A stretch of DNA of 64,000 nucleotides from Deltaproteobacteria bacterium RIFCSPHIGHO2_01_FULL_43_49 (GCA_001798075.1 MGRG01000012.1:27852-91851), one strand, 5' to 3'. Positions 33,645 through 42,693 are shown, counted from the stretch's first letter. Numbers and translations: made by a program. Notes: a model not told the origin generated them from the letters alone.

Positions 33645-33658
33645 AGTCCATAGTCCAT
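33634..33658 (-). repeat. Heptanucleotide tandem repeat ATGGACT at the tolA start
   Basis: On the minus strand ATGGACT occurs three times followed by ATGGACC. Each unit carries an ATG; because the unit is 7 bases the frame shifts by one each time. Copy-number change would alter which ATG is in frame. Confidence 0.85.
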
Positions 33659-33659
33659 T

Positions 33660-34082
33660 TTATTTTTTGTCCTCGGGTTGTGTCACCATGCCGATTCTTT
33701 CCACCCCTGCATTGTGGGCAATCGACATCACCTCCACCACTTTTCCATAAAGCAGTTGCTGGTCTGCTTTGATAAGCAGATCTTTTTTCTCTTTGTTTTG
33801 ATAAACGGCGGCCAGTTTGCCGCTCAGCTCTTCCATGGGAATAGGCGCCCTGGAGTCACCGACAAAAATATGTCCGGTGTTATCAATAGTAAGCAAAATA
33901 TCTTGAGGAGTTCTCTCTAGTTCCGGAGCTTGCGCTTTGGGAAGCTGCACTGCCATGCCTTGTTGCAAAAGGGGAGCTGTGATCATGAAGATAATGAGAA
34001 GCACCAACACCACATCGACAAAAGGTGTGATATTAATTTCAGCTAAAGCGCGGTGATGACTGCCACCATGTTGCAATTTCAT
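33660..34082 (-). CDS. tolR: Biopolymer transport protein TolR/ExbD
   Basis: TolR works with TolQ as a proton-driven motor. The 140-residue product has the short cytoplasmic start, one membrane segment with the conserved aspartate in ITPFVDVVLVLLIIFMIT (about residues 19-36), and a periplasmic domain. It is two bases from tolQ and is followed directly by the heptanucleotide repeat at the tolA start. Confidence 0.92.
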   Translation of the reverse strand: MKLQHGGSHHRALAEINITPFVDVVLVLLIIFMITAPLLQQGMAVQLPKAQAPELERTPQDILLTIDNTGHIFVGDSRAPIPMEELSGKLAAVYQNKEKKDLLIKADQQLLYGKVVEVMSIAHNAGVERIGMVTQPEDKK

Positions 34083-34083
34083 T

Positions 34084-34782
34084 TTATTTTCCTAATTGAT
34101 ATTCGTGTGAAAGGCGATCAATCAAATCATCCGTAAAATCTTCCAAATCTTTGCTGAATCGACGGATTCTGTTGATGAAAACATTGTAGAAAATAACAGC
34201 AGGAATGGCTGCGGCCAAGCCGATGGCGGTAGCAATCAACGCTTCGGCGATATGGGGCCCCACAACGGCAAGACTAGAAGCGCCCGATTGACCGATTTTC
34301 CAAAAGGCATTTAAAATCCCCCAAACCGTTCCAAAGAGTCCAATAAACGGAGCTGCTGAGGCAGTGGTTGCCAAAAAGGGGACGCCATATTCAATCTGTT
34401 CTAATTCTTCTTCGTAAGCCCTGCGGACATCTCTTGCGACCGGCTCTTTACGCCCCGGGTTTTTATGTGTTTCTAAAGATTGTTGTGCGGTTTGAAAAAT
34501 ATGAGAGGCTGGACCTTTGCGCAAACCTTTTTTCGTCATCATCTCTTCTAATTTTTTCGTTTCCCAAAAAACTTCGTAAAATTGATTGGAGTGCTGTTCC
34601 GACCGCTTGAGTTGTCTATGTTTGGCAACGATGATCGCCCAACTAACCACGGAAAAAACCAGCAAAATAAAAAGGGTCAGTTGCACCATCGGATCGGCGT
34701 GAAAGACCAGATAGATCAAATGCTGATTCCCTGTTGTGGTGGTTTCTGTCACCGGTGCTGCTTGCAATAAAAGTGATAACAT
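34084..34782 (-). CDS. tolQ: Biopolymer transport protein TolQ/ExbB
   Basis: TolQ forms the pentameric proton channel of the Tol motor. The 232-residue protein has three membrane segments (about 32-53, 134-156, 176-198) and the conserved GLFGTVWGILNAFW and LVVVGPHIAEALIATAIGLAAAIPAVIFYN-type region. ATG 34782 follows AAGGAGC. It heads the tolQ-tolR-tolA-tolB unit, with a sigma-70 promoter upstream, and is divergent from murI. Confidence 0.93.
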   Translation of the reverse strand: MLSLLLQAAPVTETTTTGNQHLIYLVFHADPMVQLTLFILLVFSVVSWAIIVAKHRQLKRSEQHSNQFYEVFWETKKLEEMMTKKGLRKGPASHIFQTAQQSLETHKNPGRKEPVARDVRRAYEEELEQIEYGVPFLATTASAAPFIGLFGTVWGILNAFWKIGQSGASSLAVVGPHIAEALIATAIGLAAAIPAVIFYNVFINRIRRFSKDLEDFTDDLIDRLSHEYQLGK

Positions 34783-34805
34783 AGTGGCTCCTTTTTCGTT
34801 CGATT

Positions 34806-34834
34806 CTTATGAATGATAAACGCCTCCTTGTCAA
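34806..34834 (-). promoter_or_regulatory. Sigma-70-type promoter of the tol operon
   Basis: Minus-strand TTGACA (34829-34834) and CATAAG (34806-34811) with 17-base spacing, 24 bases before the tolQ start. Confidence 0.55.
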
Positions 34835-34862
34835 TATCAGCAATATCCATTAGAAAGTCTTC

Positions 34863-35660
34863 ATGTCTTCTAAACCCATTGGTATCTTTGATTCCGGTGT
34901 GGGAGGGCTGACCGTGATGGCGGCGATCCGGCGTTTACTTCCACAAGAATCACTCGTTTATTTAGGTGATACAGCTCGTGTCCCTTATGGAATCAAATCA
35001 GCCGACACCATTTTGCGTTACACCGAAGAGTGCTGCACTTTTTTGGCCAAAAGAGATGTGAAAGCGATTGTAGTTGCCTGCAACACGGCCAGTGCTCATG
35101 CTTTTCCATATTTGACCCACAAGTTTCATATTCCACTCATGGGCGTTATTCAGCCAGGGGTGAAACACGCTTTGGAGATCAGTCGCAACAAACATATTGG
35201 TGTGATTGGAACTCAGGCAACCATTTCAAGCGATATCTACGCTAAAGAATTAAAAAAGTTGGATAAAAATACGGTGGTCACCAGTCTTGCCTGTCCCTTG
35301 TTTGTTCCTTTGGTTGAAGAAGATTGGTTGGAAAATGAAGTGACAGAAGCTGTTGCAAAACGCTATCTCACAACCTTTCGTCAAGATGGAGTGGATACAC
35401 TGATTTTAGGTTGCACACATTATCCTTTATTGAAACCAGTAATTCGACAAGTGGTGGGAGAAAAAATAGAGTTGGTTGATTCTGCAGAAGCAGTAGCTAA
35501 TGCTTTGAAAGATCTTTTAACTAAGCAATCTCTTTTGAAAACAGATGATGAAGAAGTGGTGACTCAACTTTATGTCACCGATTTACCCGGGCGTTTTGAG
35601 AATATCGCCAAAAGATTTTTGGGGGAGTCTGTTCCAACAGTAAAGAGAGTTACTCTTTGA
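34863..35660 (+). CDS. murI: Glutamate racemase
   Basis: MurI makes D-glutamate for peptidoglycan. The 265-residue product has FDSGVGGLTV at residues 9-18 and the two catalytic cysteines in VACNTASAHAF and LGCTHYPLL, with VDSAEAVA near the end. ATG 34863 is the first in frame. It is divergent from the tol operon and is followed after 47 bases by the MntA-type gene. Confidence 0.96.
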   Translation: MSSKPIGIFDSGVGGLTVMAAIRRLLPQESLVYLGDTARVPYGIKSADTILRYTEECCTFLAKRDVKAIVVACNTASAHAFPYLTHKFHIPLMGVIQPGVKHALEISRNKHIGVIGTQATISSDIYAKELKKLDKNTVVTSLACPLFVPLVEEDWLENEVTEAVAKRYLTTFRQDGVDTLILGCTHYPLLKPVIRQVVGEKIELVDSAEAVANALKDLLTKQSLLKTDDEEVVTQLYVTDLPGRFENIAKRFLGESVPTVKRVTL

Positions 35661-35707
35661 AACAATCGGATTTGCGAATCCGCTAAATTCATGGTAGGCT
35701 CGTCGTT

Positions 35708-36121
35708 ATGAAATTACCCGTTTTTAATTCCAAACAATTAAAAACCTTAAATAAACTTAAAGTGCAAGCTGTCTATCTATTTGGCTCGAGGGCGCAGGGG
35801 AAAGAAGGTCCTCTTTCTGACTATGACTATGCCGTCTTGTTAAAAGAGAGAGGTCATTCAAAGGGGGACACCCTTTATTTTAAACTTTATGATCTCTTTT
35901 GTGAGGTTTCGCCACGCACTCTGAAAAATGATGTCTTAGACATTGTTTTCTTAAGGGATGCCAATTTAGAAATTTGTTTTCATATCATTCGCTATGGAAA
36001 GGTTCTGTACGAAAAAATGTCCCAAGTTCGGCTCGATTTTGAAATTCAAACAACTCTTTTGTATTGTGATTATAAACCCTTGTTGGAAAAACAGGATCAA
36101 GAAATTCTGCAAAGTTTATGA
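35708..36121 (+). CDS. MntA-type nucleotidyltransferase antitoxin
   Basis: MNT-domain proteins of the HepT-MntA system AMPylate the HEPN toxin to silence it. The 137-residue protein has the nucleotidyltransferase motif GSRAQGKEGPLSDYDYAVL (about 24-43), with the two metal aspartates in SDYD, and a later VLDIVFLRD. It overlaps the HEPN gene by ATGA, the typical pair order. A small hairpin (CGGATT-TGCG-AATCCG) lies in the leader at 35667-35682. Confidence 0.88.
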   Translation: MKLPVFNSKQLKTLNKLKVQAVYLFGSRAQGKEGPLSDYDYAVLLKERGHSKGDTLYFKLYDLFCEVSPRTLKNDVLDIVFLRDANLEICFHIIRYGKVLYEKMSQVRLDFEIQTTLLYCDYKPLLEKQDQEILQSL

Positions 36122-36576
36122 CACCTCCGTTAGCACGTGAAGCGATCATTCCACGTATTGATGGGATCCGCAGGAATTTGAAAAAACTGGAGGAGCTGGC
36201 AAAACTCCCCCTCAAGCAATTTTCCCAAGGAGATCCTTTTGATTTGGCCCAACATCACTTGCGGCTCGCCTTGGAGGGAGTTTTCCATATTGCAACCCAT
36301 ATTCTTGCTCGACTTCCAGGAGGGCGCGCCACAGAATACAAAGAAATTGCCTTGAAATTAGGAGAACAGGGAATTGTGCCAAAAGAGTTTGCTGAAAGGG
36401 CTTTGACACCCATGGCGGGGATGCGAAATATTTTGGTTCATCATTACTCGGATATTCAACCCCGCCGATTGCACGACATTGTTAAAAACCACAGGGATGA
36501 TATCGAACGGTTTCTCAAATATGTAAAAGCTGTTTTAGAAAATCCAAAAAAATTTGGCCTGAACTCTTTAAAGTAA
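36118..36576 (+). CDS. HepT-type HEPN toxin (putative RNase)
   Basis: The 152-residue helical protein has the HEPN RX4-6H motif as RNILVHHY (about 102-109), the active site and AMPylation tyrosine of HepT toxins. It follows its MntA antitoxin with a 4-base overlap. HepT proteins cut RNA when unmodified. The frame is intact and both catalytic residues are present, so the pair is probably functional. Confidence 0.88.
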   Translation: MTPPLAREAIIPRIDGIRRNLKKLEELAKLPLKQFSQGDPFDLAQHHLRLALEGVFHIATHILARLPGGRATEYKEIALKLGEQGIVPKEFAERALTPMAGMRNILVHHYSDIQPRRLHDIVKNHRDDIERFLKYVKAVLENPKKFGLNSLK

Positions 36577-36588
36577 TTAATGACCTTG

Positions 36589-37551
36589 TCACCTTGGCAG
36601 ATTGTCTCGCGAATAAATCACAGGAAAATAATGACTGGCTGCGCGGATACACATCCGGAAGAATTCGATATGGCTGGGATCGAGATGTTTGATGGAGTCT
36701 GGGTCATAGTCCGGCTGCTTTTTAAATTTTTCCCAAAGGCCGGATTCTTGGTATCTAGCCAGCGCCAATAAGCGTACCAGATCAATGAACTTCTCACCCT
36801 TCTTTTTTATGCCTTTTCCCACATAATATGCCTTTGAAGGACCATGCTTCTTTAAATGAAAATAAGCGGGAGAAAACACATTTTCTACCAACCGGTTGTC
36901 AAAGATTTCTTCCCCATACCTTAATACTTCAGACAAAACTGCAATCACATTTTGAAATTCTTCTATGCTTAATAGGCTAAAATCCCCGAAAATCGATTCA
37001 ACTAACTCGTTAAATTTTGTCCTCCTTGACTGTGGAATTTGCCGTCGAAACAAATCAAGATAAGCCCTGGATAATTGAATCCCTTCTTGCAAAGAACTAC
37101 TCCCTTTTTCCACAACGCCTGCCACTTCTGCATAAAGAACTTTTAACAAATTTTGATCTCGAAAATGACCTACCTCATGATCGAGAATAAATATCAAACC
37201 AGATTCAGTAAAGTTAATTGTGGAACCGGCTCCCAGCACTAAATTTTTTCCAACTGTTGCAAGTGTTACGGAACCGAAGGGGTGTGCAGGGTTTAAAATT
37301 AAAACAGAGAAACCATACTTTTTAGCGTAGGAGTCAACCGTTTGAATGAACGAGGAAGTCCAAATTTGAGCTTTTCTATCTGGGAAGCGCCGCTTCTGGA
37401 GGTTTATAGAATCTTGTAACATGGCTTCACATATAGGATCAAAAATATTGAAATCGGGAGTCAGAATTTCTGCATACGGGTTTAGATCAATCTGAAACCC
37501 CGCCTCTTTGATCGCTGCACACGTCTCCTTGATTTTAAAGTCATCTCCCAT
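36589..37551 (-). CDS. Orphan protein with HEVGH zinc-protease motif, sigma-28-like promoter
   Basis: The 320-residue product contains LDHEVGHF at about residues 124-130, the HExxH motif of zinc metallopeptidases; a third ligand is not obvious. There is no signal peptide, and the family is not recognised. ATG 37551 lies about 20 bases after the promoter at 37570-37596. It ends 12 bases from the convergent HepT gene. A cytoplasmic or effector-like protease is plausible, but only the motif supports it. Confidence 0.68.
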   Translation of the reverse strand: MGDDFKIKETCAAIKEAGFQIDLNPYAEILTPDFNIFDPICEAMLQDSINLQKRRFPDRKAQIWTSSFIQTVDSYAKKYGFSVLILNPAHPFGSVTLATVGKNLVLGAGSTINFTESGLIFILDHEVGHFRDQNLLKVLYAEVAGVVEKGSSSLQEGIQLSRAYLDLFRRQIPQSRRTKFNELVESIFGDFSLLSIEEFQNVIAVLSEVLRYGEEIFDNRLVENVFSPAYFHLKKHGPSKAYYVGKGIKKKGEKFIDLVRLLALARYQESGLWEKFKKQPDYDPDSIKHLDPSHIEFFRMCIRAASHYFPVIYSRDNLPR

Positions 37552-37569
37552 AAATGCCCTTTATTTATA

Positions 37570-37596
37570 TTCTCGGCGGAAGTCAAAAAAAGTTGC
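37570..37596 (-). promoter_or_regulatory. Sigma-28-like promoter (GCAA-N15-GCCGAGAA)
   Basis: Minus-strand GCAA (37593-37596) and GCCGAGAA (37570-37577) have 15-base spacing, 19 bases upstream of the ATG at 37551. CTTTTTTTGACTTCC between them is nearly the same as at 63650. Confidence 0.6.
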
Positions 37597-37611
37597 TTGG
37601 ACCTAAAAAAG

Positions 37612-37830
37612 CTATTTCTTCGAATGACCTTCGATCACTTCAAAACGATCCCAACACCATTTATCTTCCGTGCAATCACTTTCATGTTTTACGGTGTGAA
37701 GTTTTCCTGTGTTTTTTTGCAAAGCATCGGCACACTCATAAGCCTTTTTGCTAGTCTCAGGATTAGAACCATCTCGACTATGATAAATAGCTCCAACACG
37801 GCAACCCTCCGGAATCTTAATGTCTCCCAT
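37612..37830 (-). CDS. Small cysteine-containing protein of unknown function
   Basis: The 72-residue product has four cysteines (residues about 10, 33, 53 and 59), many charged residues and no signal peptide or membrane segment. It is not a recognised family. An excellent AAAGGAGGA site precedes ATG 37830, which supports a real gene. It follows the gene at 37842-38231 by 11 bases on the same strand and probably shares its sigma-54-type promoter. Confidence 0.65.
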   Translation of the reverse strand: MGDIKIPEGCRVGAIYHSRDGSNPETSKKAYECADALQKNTGKLHTVKHESDCTEDKWCWDRFEVIEGHSKK

Positions 37831-37841
37831 CTTTTCCTCCT

Positions 37842-38231
37842 TTAGTTTGTTTTAAAGCGAGCCAGGAATTCGGCAGCGTCTTTCATAAAGCGGGCAGCTC
37901 TTTGTGCCACACTTTCGGTGTATGCACCATTATCTTTAAAATGTTTTTCAAGGTACTTTTGGGATCCATTTTCTAAAACGAATTTTCTCTTAGCATCTCG
38001 TTCTTCAGTGCATTTATAGTCCCCAACTTCAACACTGTCTCCACAGGGACCTACCCAGCGTGTGCAAGGGGTGGAAAGGTCTTGCTTTAAGAGGATATAA
38101 ACTTTTGCCTCTTCCTCTGTGAGAACATTAGGATCGCCAGTAAATCTGGCCGCTTCAACAATAGCAGCCAAGAGACTCATATTTTGTTCACTGTCTTTTG
38201 GAACTCTAACTTCTCTTAATTCATTTCCCAT
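37842..38231 (-). CDS. Orphan 129-residue protein under a sigma-54-type promoter
   Basis: The product (starting MGNELREVRVPKDSEQ) is soluble and charged, with an alpha-helical C-terminus and three cysteines including WVGPCGDSVEVGDYKC. I do not recognise it. ATG 38231 is chosen because AAGGAGG lies six bases upstream; a longer frame would run into the promoter. It and the 72-residue gene form a two-gene unit. Confidence 0.65.
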   Translation of the reverse strand: MGNELREVRVPKDSEQNMSLLAAIVEAARFTGDPNVLTEEEAKVYILLKQDLSTPCTRWVGPCGDSVEVGDYKCTEERDAKRKFVLENGSQKYLEKHFKDNGAYTESVAQRAARFMKDAAEFLARFKTN

Positions 38232-38268
38232 AATTCCCTCCTTATTAAAGTTTGGATGAAGTTTTTTA

Positions 38269-38284
38269 TGCAAGACGGATGCCA
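38269..38284 (-). promoter_or_regulatory. Sigma-54-type promoter (TGGCATC-N4-TTGCA)
   Basis: On the minus strand TGGCATC-CGTC-TTGCA has the required GG-N10-GC spacing; the ATG at 38231 lies about 38 bases downstream with a good ribosome-binding site. Confidence 0.68.
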
Positions 38285-38384
38285 CTTAGATTAATCTCAA
38301 CTTGTTGTTTTTCTTAATGATTTTTCACGACGGTTACCATTCAGCGGCCCATTTTTAGGACACTTTGTTTTCTTTTTCCACAAA

Positions 38385-38485
38385 GTAGTGAAAAAGTGAC
38401 GGGTGACCCGGAGCGTTTGTCGTGGGGTTTTGTTAGGGGCCCCCACGAAAACACGGAGGGGCAGGACCCATCACTTTTTCACTAC
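38385..38485. repeat. Palindromic element A, copy 7 (minus orientation)
   Basis: Arms GTAGTGAAAAAGTGACGGGT and ACCCATCACTTTTTCACTAC (20 bases, one mismatch) flank the reversed A core with CCTAACAAAACC. It fills the leader of the transketolase gene. Confidence 0.9.
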
Positions 38486-38532
38486 TCCCTTCTTGTCATT
38501 TGAAACCCCTTCTGGTAGCTGAAAAACCCGAA

Positions 38533-40365
38533 ATGCAAACAAACGCACAACTGGAAGCGATTGCAAAAAGGTTGCGCATCCATAGTTTGCGTGCCACCAC
38601 CGAAGCCGGCTCAGGACACCCAACTACGTGCCTTTCCGCTGCCGATTTAACCTCTGCCATCTTTTTTCATGCCATGCGGTTTGACCCCAAAAATCCAAAG
38701 GATCCTCTGGCCGATCGTTTTGTTTTGTCGAAGGGTCATGCCGCACCTCTTTTGTGGGCGGTCTGGGCAGAAGCCGGTGTAATCAGTGAAAAAGAACTCT
38801 TAAATTTACGAAAACTCGACAGTAATCTGGAAGGCCATCCAACGCCCAGATTTCCCTGGGTCGATGTGGCCACCGGTTCGCTAGGTCAGGGTTTATCGGT
38901 GGGGGTGGGGCAGGCCCTCAATTTTCGATACCTCGATAAATCGGACGCAAAAGTTTTTGTATTATTGGGTGATGGCGAATGTGCAGAAGGAGCGGTCTGG
39001 GAGGCCGCCCCCCTGGCGGCTCATTATCGTCTCAATAATTTAATCGCCATTGTCGATGTGAATCGTTTGGGTCAGAGCCAGGCGACAATGTATCAACATG
39101 ATGTGAAAACTTATGCGAATAGGTTTGAGGCCTGCGGTTGGAAAACTTTAACAATCGATGGCCACGATATGGACGCGATTGTTAAAGCACTGGATACCGC
39201 TTGTGCGGAAAGTACGAAACCGACTGCCATCATTGCAAAAACAGAAAAGGGGAAGGGGATCTCTTTCATTGAAGGAAAAGGGTGTTGGCACGGCAAACCG
39301 TTGAGCAAAGAAGATTTGGAAAAGGCCCTCAAAGAATTGGGTGAAGTGGCCCCCATTGCAAAAACTTTCAAGACACCCAAGGGTCCAGTCATTTCAATAT
39401 CAAAAACTATTCGTGAGATCACTCCCCCAGAATATAGTCTTGGAGCCGCAGTAGCAACCAGGGCTGCTTATGGTGAAGCACTCAAGAAATTGGGGGCAAC
39501 GAACCCTCAAGTAGTTGCACTTGACGGCGACACCAAAAATTCAACTTTTTCTGAAAAATTCATGAAGGAATTTCCAGATCGTTTTTTTGAATGTTTTATT
39601 GCGGAACAAAACATGGTTGGTGTTGCGGCCGGCTTGGCCGTTCGCAACAAAATTCCTTTTGTCTCCACCTTTGGCGCTTTCTTCGCCAGGGCTTATGACC
39701 AAATAAGGATGATTGGTATTTCTCAAGTCCCCATCAAGCTGTGTGGTTCGCACGCGGGAGTTTCCATTGGGGAGGATGGCCCATCACAAATGGCCCTTGA
39801 AGACTTAGCCATGATGCGGGCCATTCCGAACATGGCGGTTCTTTATCCTTCAGACGCTGTCTCCTGCGAGCGTTTGGTCTTCGAAGCGGCCAAATATCCA
39901 GGACTGGTTTATATCCGAACAGCGCGTCCTGCAACATCGGTTCTTTATCCAAACGATACTTTGTTTCCCATTGGTGGCTGCAAAGTTTTAAAACGCTCTG
40001 AAAAGGATCGCGCCACTGTCGTGGCTAGCGGAATCACTTTGCATGAGGCACTCAAAGCCTATGAAATTTTGAAGTCGGATGGAATTAACATTCGTGTGGT
40101 CGATTTATACTGTCTCAAACCGGTCGATGCTAAAACACTTTTAGAGTGTGCCAAGCAGACAGGTCATATCATTACTGTGGAAGATCATTATCCAGAAGGA
40201 GGGGTTGGTGATGCGGTGTTGGGAGCCCTCGGCCCTCATGGTTGTTTGGTACACAAACTGGCAGTTAATCAAATTCCCCGTTCTGGAAAACCTCAAGAAT
40301 TGATTGACTTGTGCGGCATCGGCTCTAAGAGTATTATCGAAAAAGTTCGCTCACTTTGTCGATAG
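38533..40365 (+). CDS. tkt: Transketolase
   Basis: Transketolase moves two-carbon units between sugar phosphates using thiamine diphosphate. The 610-residue protein has the cofactor motif GDGECAEGAVWEAA...NNLIAIVDVN (about 149-178), the pyrimidine-domain segment FVSTFGAFFARAYDQIRM and the C-terminal VVDLYCLKPVD. Length and spacing fit the shorter mammalian/archaeal-type transketolases (fused halves) rather than the 660-residue E. coli type. ATG 38533 is used because upstream codons lie close to element A7 and lack homology. Confidence 0.92.
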   Translation: MQTNAQLEAIAKRLRIHSLRATTEAGSGHPTTCLSAADLTSAIFFHAMRFDPKNPKDPLADRFVLSKGHAAPLLWAVWAEAGVISEKELLNLRKLDSNLEGHPTPRFPWVDVATGSLGQGLSVGVGQALNFRYLDKSDAKVFVLLGDGECAEGAVWEAAPLAAHYRLNNLIAIVDVNRLGQSQATMYQHDVKTYANRFEACGWKTLTIDGHDMDAIVKALDTACAESTKPTAIIAKTEKGKGISFIEGKGCWHGKPLSKEDLEKALKELGEVAPIAKTFKTPKGPVISISKTIREITPPEYSLGAAVATRAAYGEALKKLGATNPQVVALDGDTKNSTFSEKFMKEFPDRFFECFIAEQNMVGVAAGLAVRNKIPFVSTFGAFFARAYDQIRMIGISQVPIKLCGSHAGVSIGEDGPSQMALEDLAMMRAIPNMAVLYPSDAVSCERLVFEAAKYPGLVYIRTARPATSVLYPNDTLFPIGGCKVLKRSEKDRATVVASGITLHEALKAYEILKSDGINIRVVDLYCLKPVDAKTLLECAKQTGHIITVEDHYPEGGVGDAVLGALGPHGCLVHKLAVNQIPRSGKPQELIDLCGIGSKSIIEKVRSLCR

Positions 40366-40399
40366 GCCCGCCACTACAACATGGCGGACAGGGGGAGTT

Positions 40400-41647
40400 A
40401 TGAAAAAGTTTTTTGTCATCTTGTCATTTCTGTCTGTCATCGCATGGCAAACTCAGGCCCATTCGCTCACCAGCAAAGGTTTTGAAACACTCAATATCTT
40501 TAGCAAGATCTTACATTATGTTGAAAATGAATATGTCGAACCGGTGGAAGAACAGAGATTGTTGCGGGGGGCTATCCGCGGGATGCTTTCCAGTCTTGAT
40601 CCGCACACCGTTTATCTCTCACCGGAGATTTACAAAGAACTTAAAGCAGATACCTCCGGTATTTTCGGTGGTGTTGGTTTAGAAATCACTGTTCGAGACG
40701 GATGGGTCACGGTTGTTGCCGCTGTGGAGGGAACTCCTGCGTCTCAGGCAGGAATTCAATCGGGAGATCGCATTTTGAAGATCAACGGCAAATCGACCAA
40801 AGAAATGGATTTGGGAGATGCCGTAAGAGAGATGCGTGGCAAACAAGGCAGCAAAGTTGTGCTAACCATTGGTCGCCATCATGTAAAACAACCCTTTGAT
40901 GTTTCGCTCGGCCGACGGATCATTAAAGTGCCCAGTGTGCGCACTGAGCTTTTGGAAAACAAATATCTTTTTGTCAAAATCAGCAGTTTTCAAGAAAGAA
41001 CGGCAGACGATTTGAAAAATATCCTCAAAAAATATGACAAAGAGGTAAGAGCCGGTGGTCTGCTTATGGATTTAAGAAATGATCCCGGTGGTCTTTTGGA
41101 TCAGGCGGTTAAAGTTTGCGATCTCTTTTTGAAATCAGGAGTCATTGTAACAACGGAAAGCAGACGCAAAGAGATCGACAGAAAGGAAGCAGTCGCTGAT
41201 GGCAACGAAGGTGATTACCCAGTCATTATTTTGGTCAACGGAGGATCGGCCTCTGCGGCTGAAATTGTGGCAGGTGCCTTGCAAGATCATAAGCGCGCTG
41301 TATTGTTAGGCACACAAACATTTGGAAAAGGCTCCGTACAGTCAGTTGTAGAACTTGAAGATGGTTCTGCTTTAAAACTGACCATTGCAAAATATTTCAC
41401 ACCCAGTGGGCGCTCCATTCAGGCATTAGGCATTCGGCCAGATATGGTTGTAGAGCCGGCTCCTTCGGCCTCAACGCAGAAAACGGAAGAGGAGGTGGAT
41501 AAAGAAGGCAAAGAAATTAAGGGAAAGAAAAAGAAATCTGCCATACCAACGGAAGTGCAGGCCTTACCGCCACTCGATTATCAAAAGCAGATGGCTTTGG
41601 ATTATTTGAAAAACGGTGGCGTGTTTCCAAAGAAAAAGAAAAAATGA
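40400..41647 (+). CDS. Carboxyl-terminal processing protease (S41)
   Basis: Ctp/Prc proteases trim C-termini of periplasmic proteins. The 415-residue product has a signal peptide (MKKFFVILSFLSVIAWQTQA), a PDZ domain (about 85-165) with GVGLEI, and the serine-lysine catalytic pair in GGSASAAEIV (about 279) and FGKGSVQ (about 304). The C-terminal 50 residues are very charged. ATG 40400 follows GGGGGAG. It overlaps the next gene by ATGA. Confidence 0.93.
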   Translation: MKKFFVILSFLSVIAWQTQAHSLTSKGFETLNIFSKILHYVENEYVEPVEEQRLLRGAIRGMLSSLDPHTVYLSPEIYKELKADTSGIFGGVGLEITVRDGWVTVVAAVEGTPASQAGIQSGDRILKINGKSTKEMDLGDAVREMRGKQGSKVVLTIGRHHVKQPFDVSLGRRIIKVPSVRTELLENKYLFVKISSFQERTADDLKNILKKYDKEVRAGGLLMDLRNDPGGLLDQAVKVCDLFLKSGVIVTTESRRKEIDRKEAVADGNEGDYPVIILVNGGSASAAEIVAGALQDHKRAVLLGTQTFGKGSVQSVVELEDGSALKLTIAKYFTPSGRSIQALGIRPDMVVEPAPSASTQKTEEEVDKEGKEIKGKKKKSAIPTEVQALPPLDYQKQMALDYLKNGGVFPKKKKK

Positions 41648-42678
41648 AGGCGATTGCTAAGCTGAAGGAAACGCCCGGTCTGGAACTCATCGATGCACCG
41701 ACCCCTAAACTTACCTCCCACCGTGTGTTGGTCAAAATCAAGGCAGCTTCTATTTGCGGCTCCGATGTCCATCTTTTTAAATGGGATCAGTGGGCCAGTA
41801 AAAATTTAAAACCGCCGCGCATTGTGGGACATGAGGGGGCTGGTGAAGTGGTAGAGGTCGGTTCTCAAGTTGAACACATCAAAGTAGGCGATTTTGTCTC
41901 CTTGGAGAGTCACATTCCTTGTTTGGGTTGTGCACGATGTCGGACCGGAGAGATGCATCTTTGCACCAATTTAAAAACAATTGGTTTCGGTGTGGATGGC
42001 TGTTTTGCAGAATACATTGCCATGCCCGAAATTTGTTGTGTGAAACACGATAAATCAATGCCTTGGGAGATTGCTTCTATTCAGGAGCCACTGGGGAATT
42101 CGGTTTATGCCGTTTCTGAAAGTGATGTGGCGGGTAAGAGCGTTGCCATTTTTGGGGACGGGCCGACGGGGCTGTTCGCTGTGGCAATCGCCCGGTGTTT
42201 GGGGGCGACACAAATTTTTGCAGTGGGGGCATCGGAGTATCGTTTGGGAATTATGAAAAAGCTAAAACCAGATGTTGTCATTGATTCTACTCAAGAAAGT
42301 GCGGCCGATCTGATTTTAGAAAAGACACATGGAGAAGGGGTTGATTGTGTTTTGGAGATGAGTGGGGCTGAACAAGCCATTCATGATGGGTTACAAATTG
42401 TACGCAATGGAGGTGTTTTTACTGCTTTTGGAATTCCTTCAAAACCTCTTCAGATCGATTTTGCCAAAGAGATTATTTTAAAAGGAATCAAGGTGATCGC
42501 CATTCACGGCCGCAAGATGTTTGATACTTGGAAGCAGATGGGTCAACTTCTCAACAGTGGTCGTTTAGATGTCAACCCTGTCATCACGCATCGTTTTCCA
42601 ATGGCAGAAATTGGAAAAGCCATGGATTTACTCACCCGCTCCCCCATCGAAGCCGGCAAAGTCATTTTACTACCTTAA
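41644..42678 (+). CDS. tdh: Zinc-containing alcohol dehydrogenase, L-threonine 3-dehydrogenase type
   Basis: Tdh oxidises threonine to 2-amino-3-ketobutyrate with NAD and zinc. The 344-residue protein has the catalytic zinc ligands CGSDVHLF and GHEGAGEVVEVGS, the structural zinc cluster CLGCARCRTGEMHLC, and the nucleotide-binding GDGPTGLFAVAIA. Length and the early IVGHE region fit Tdh, but related sorbitol dehydrogenases look similar, so substrate is inferred. It overlaps ctp by four bases. Confidence 0.82.
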   Translation: MKAIAKLKETPGLELIDAPTPKLTSHRVLVKIKAASICGSDVHLFKWDQWASKNLKPPRIVGHEGAGEVVEVGSQVEHIKVGDFVSLESHIPCLGCARCRTGEMHLCTNLKTIGFGVDGCFAEYIAMPEICCVKHDKSMPWEIASIQEPLGNSVYAVSESDVAGKSVAIFGDGPTGLFAVAIARCLGATQIFAVGASEYRLGIMKKLKPDVVIDSTQESAADLILEKTHGEGVDCVLEMSGAEQAIHDGLQIVRNGGVFTAFGIPSKPLQIDFAKEIILKGIKVIAIHGRKMFDTWKQMGQLLNSGRLDVNPVITHRFPMAEIGKAMDLLTRSPIEAGKVILLP

Positions 42679-42693
42679 AGAATTGTGGAGCTT

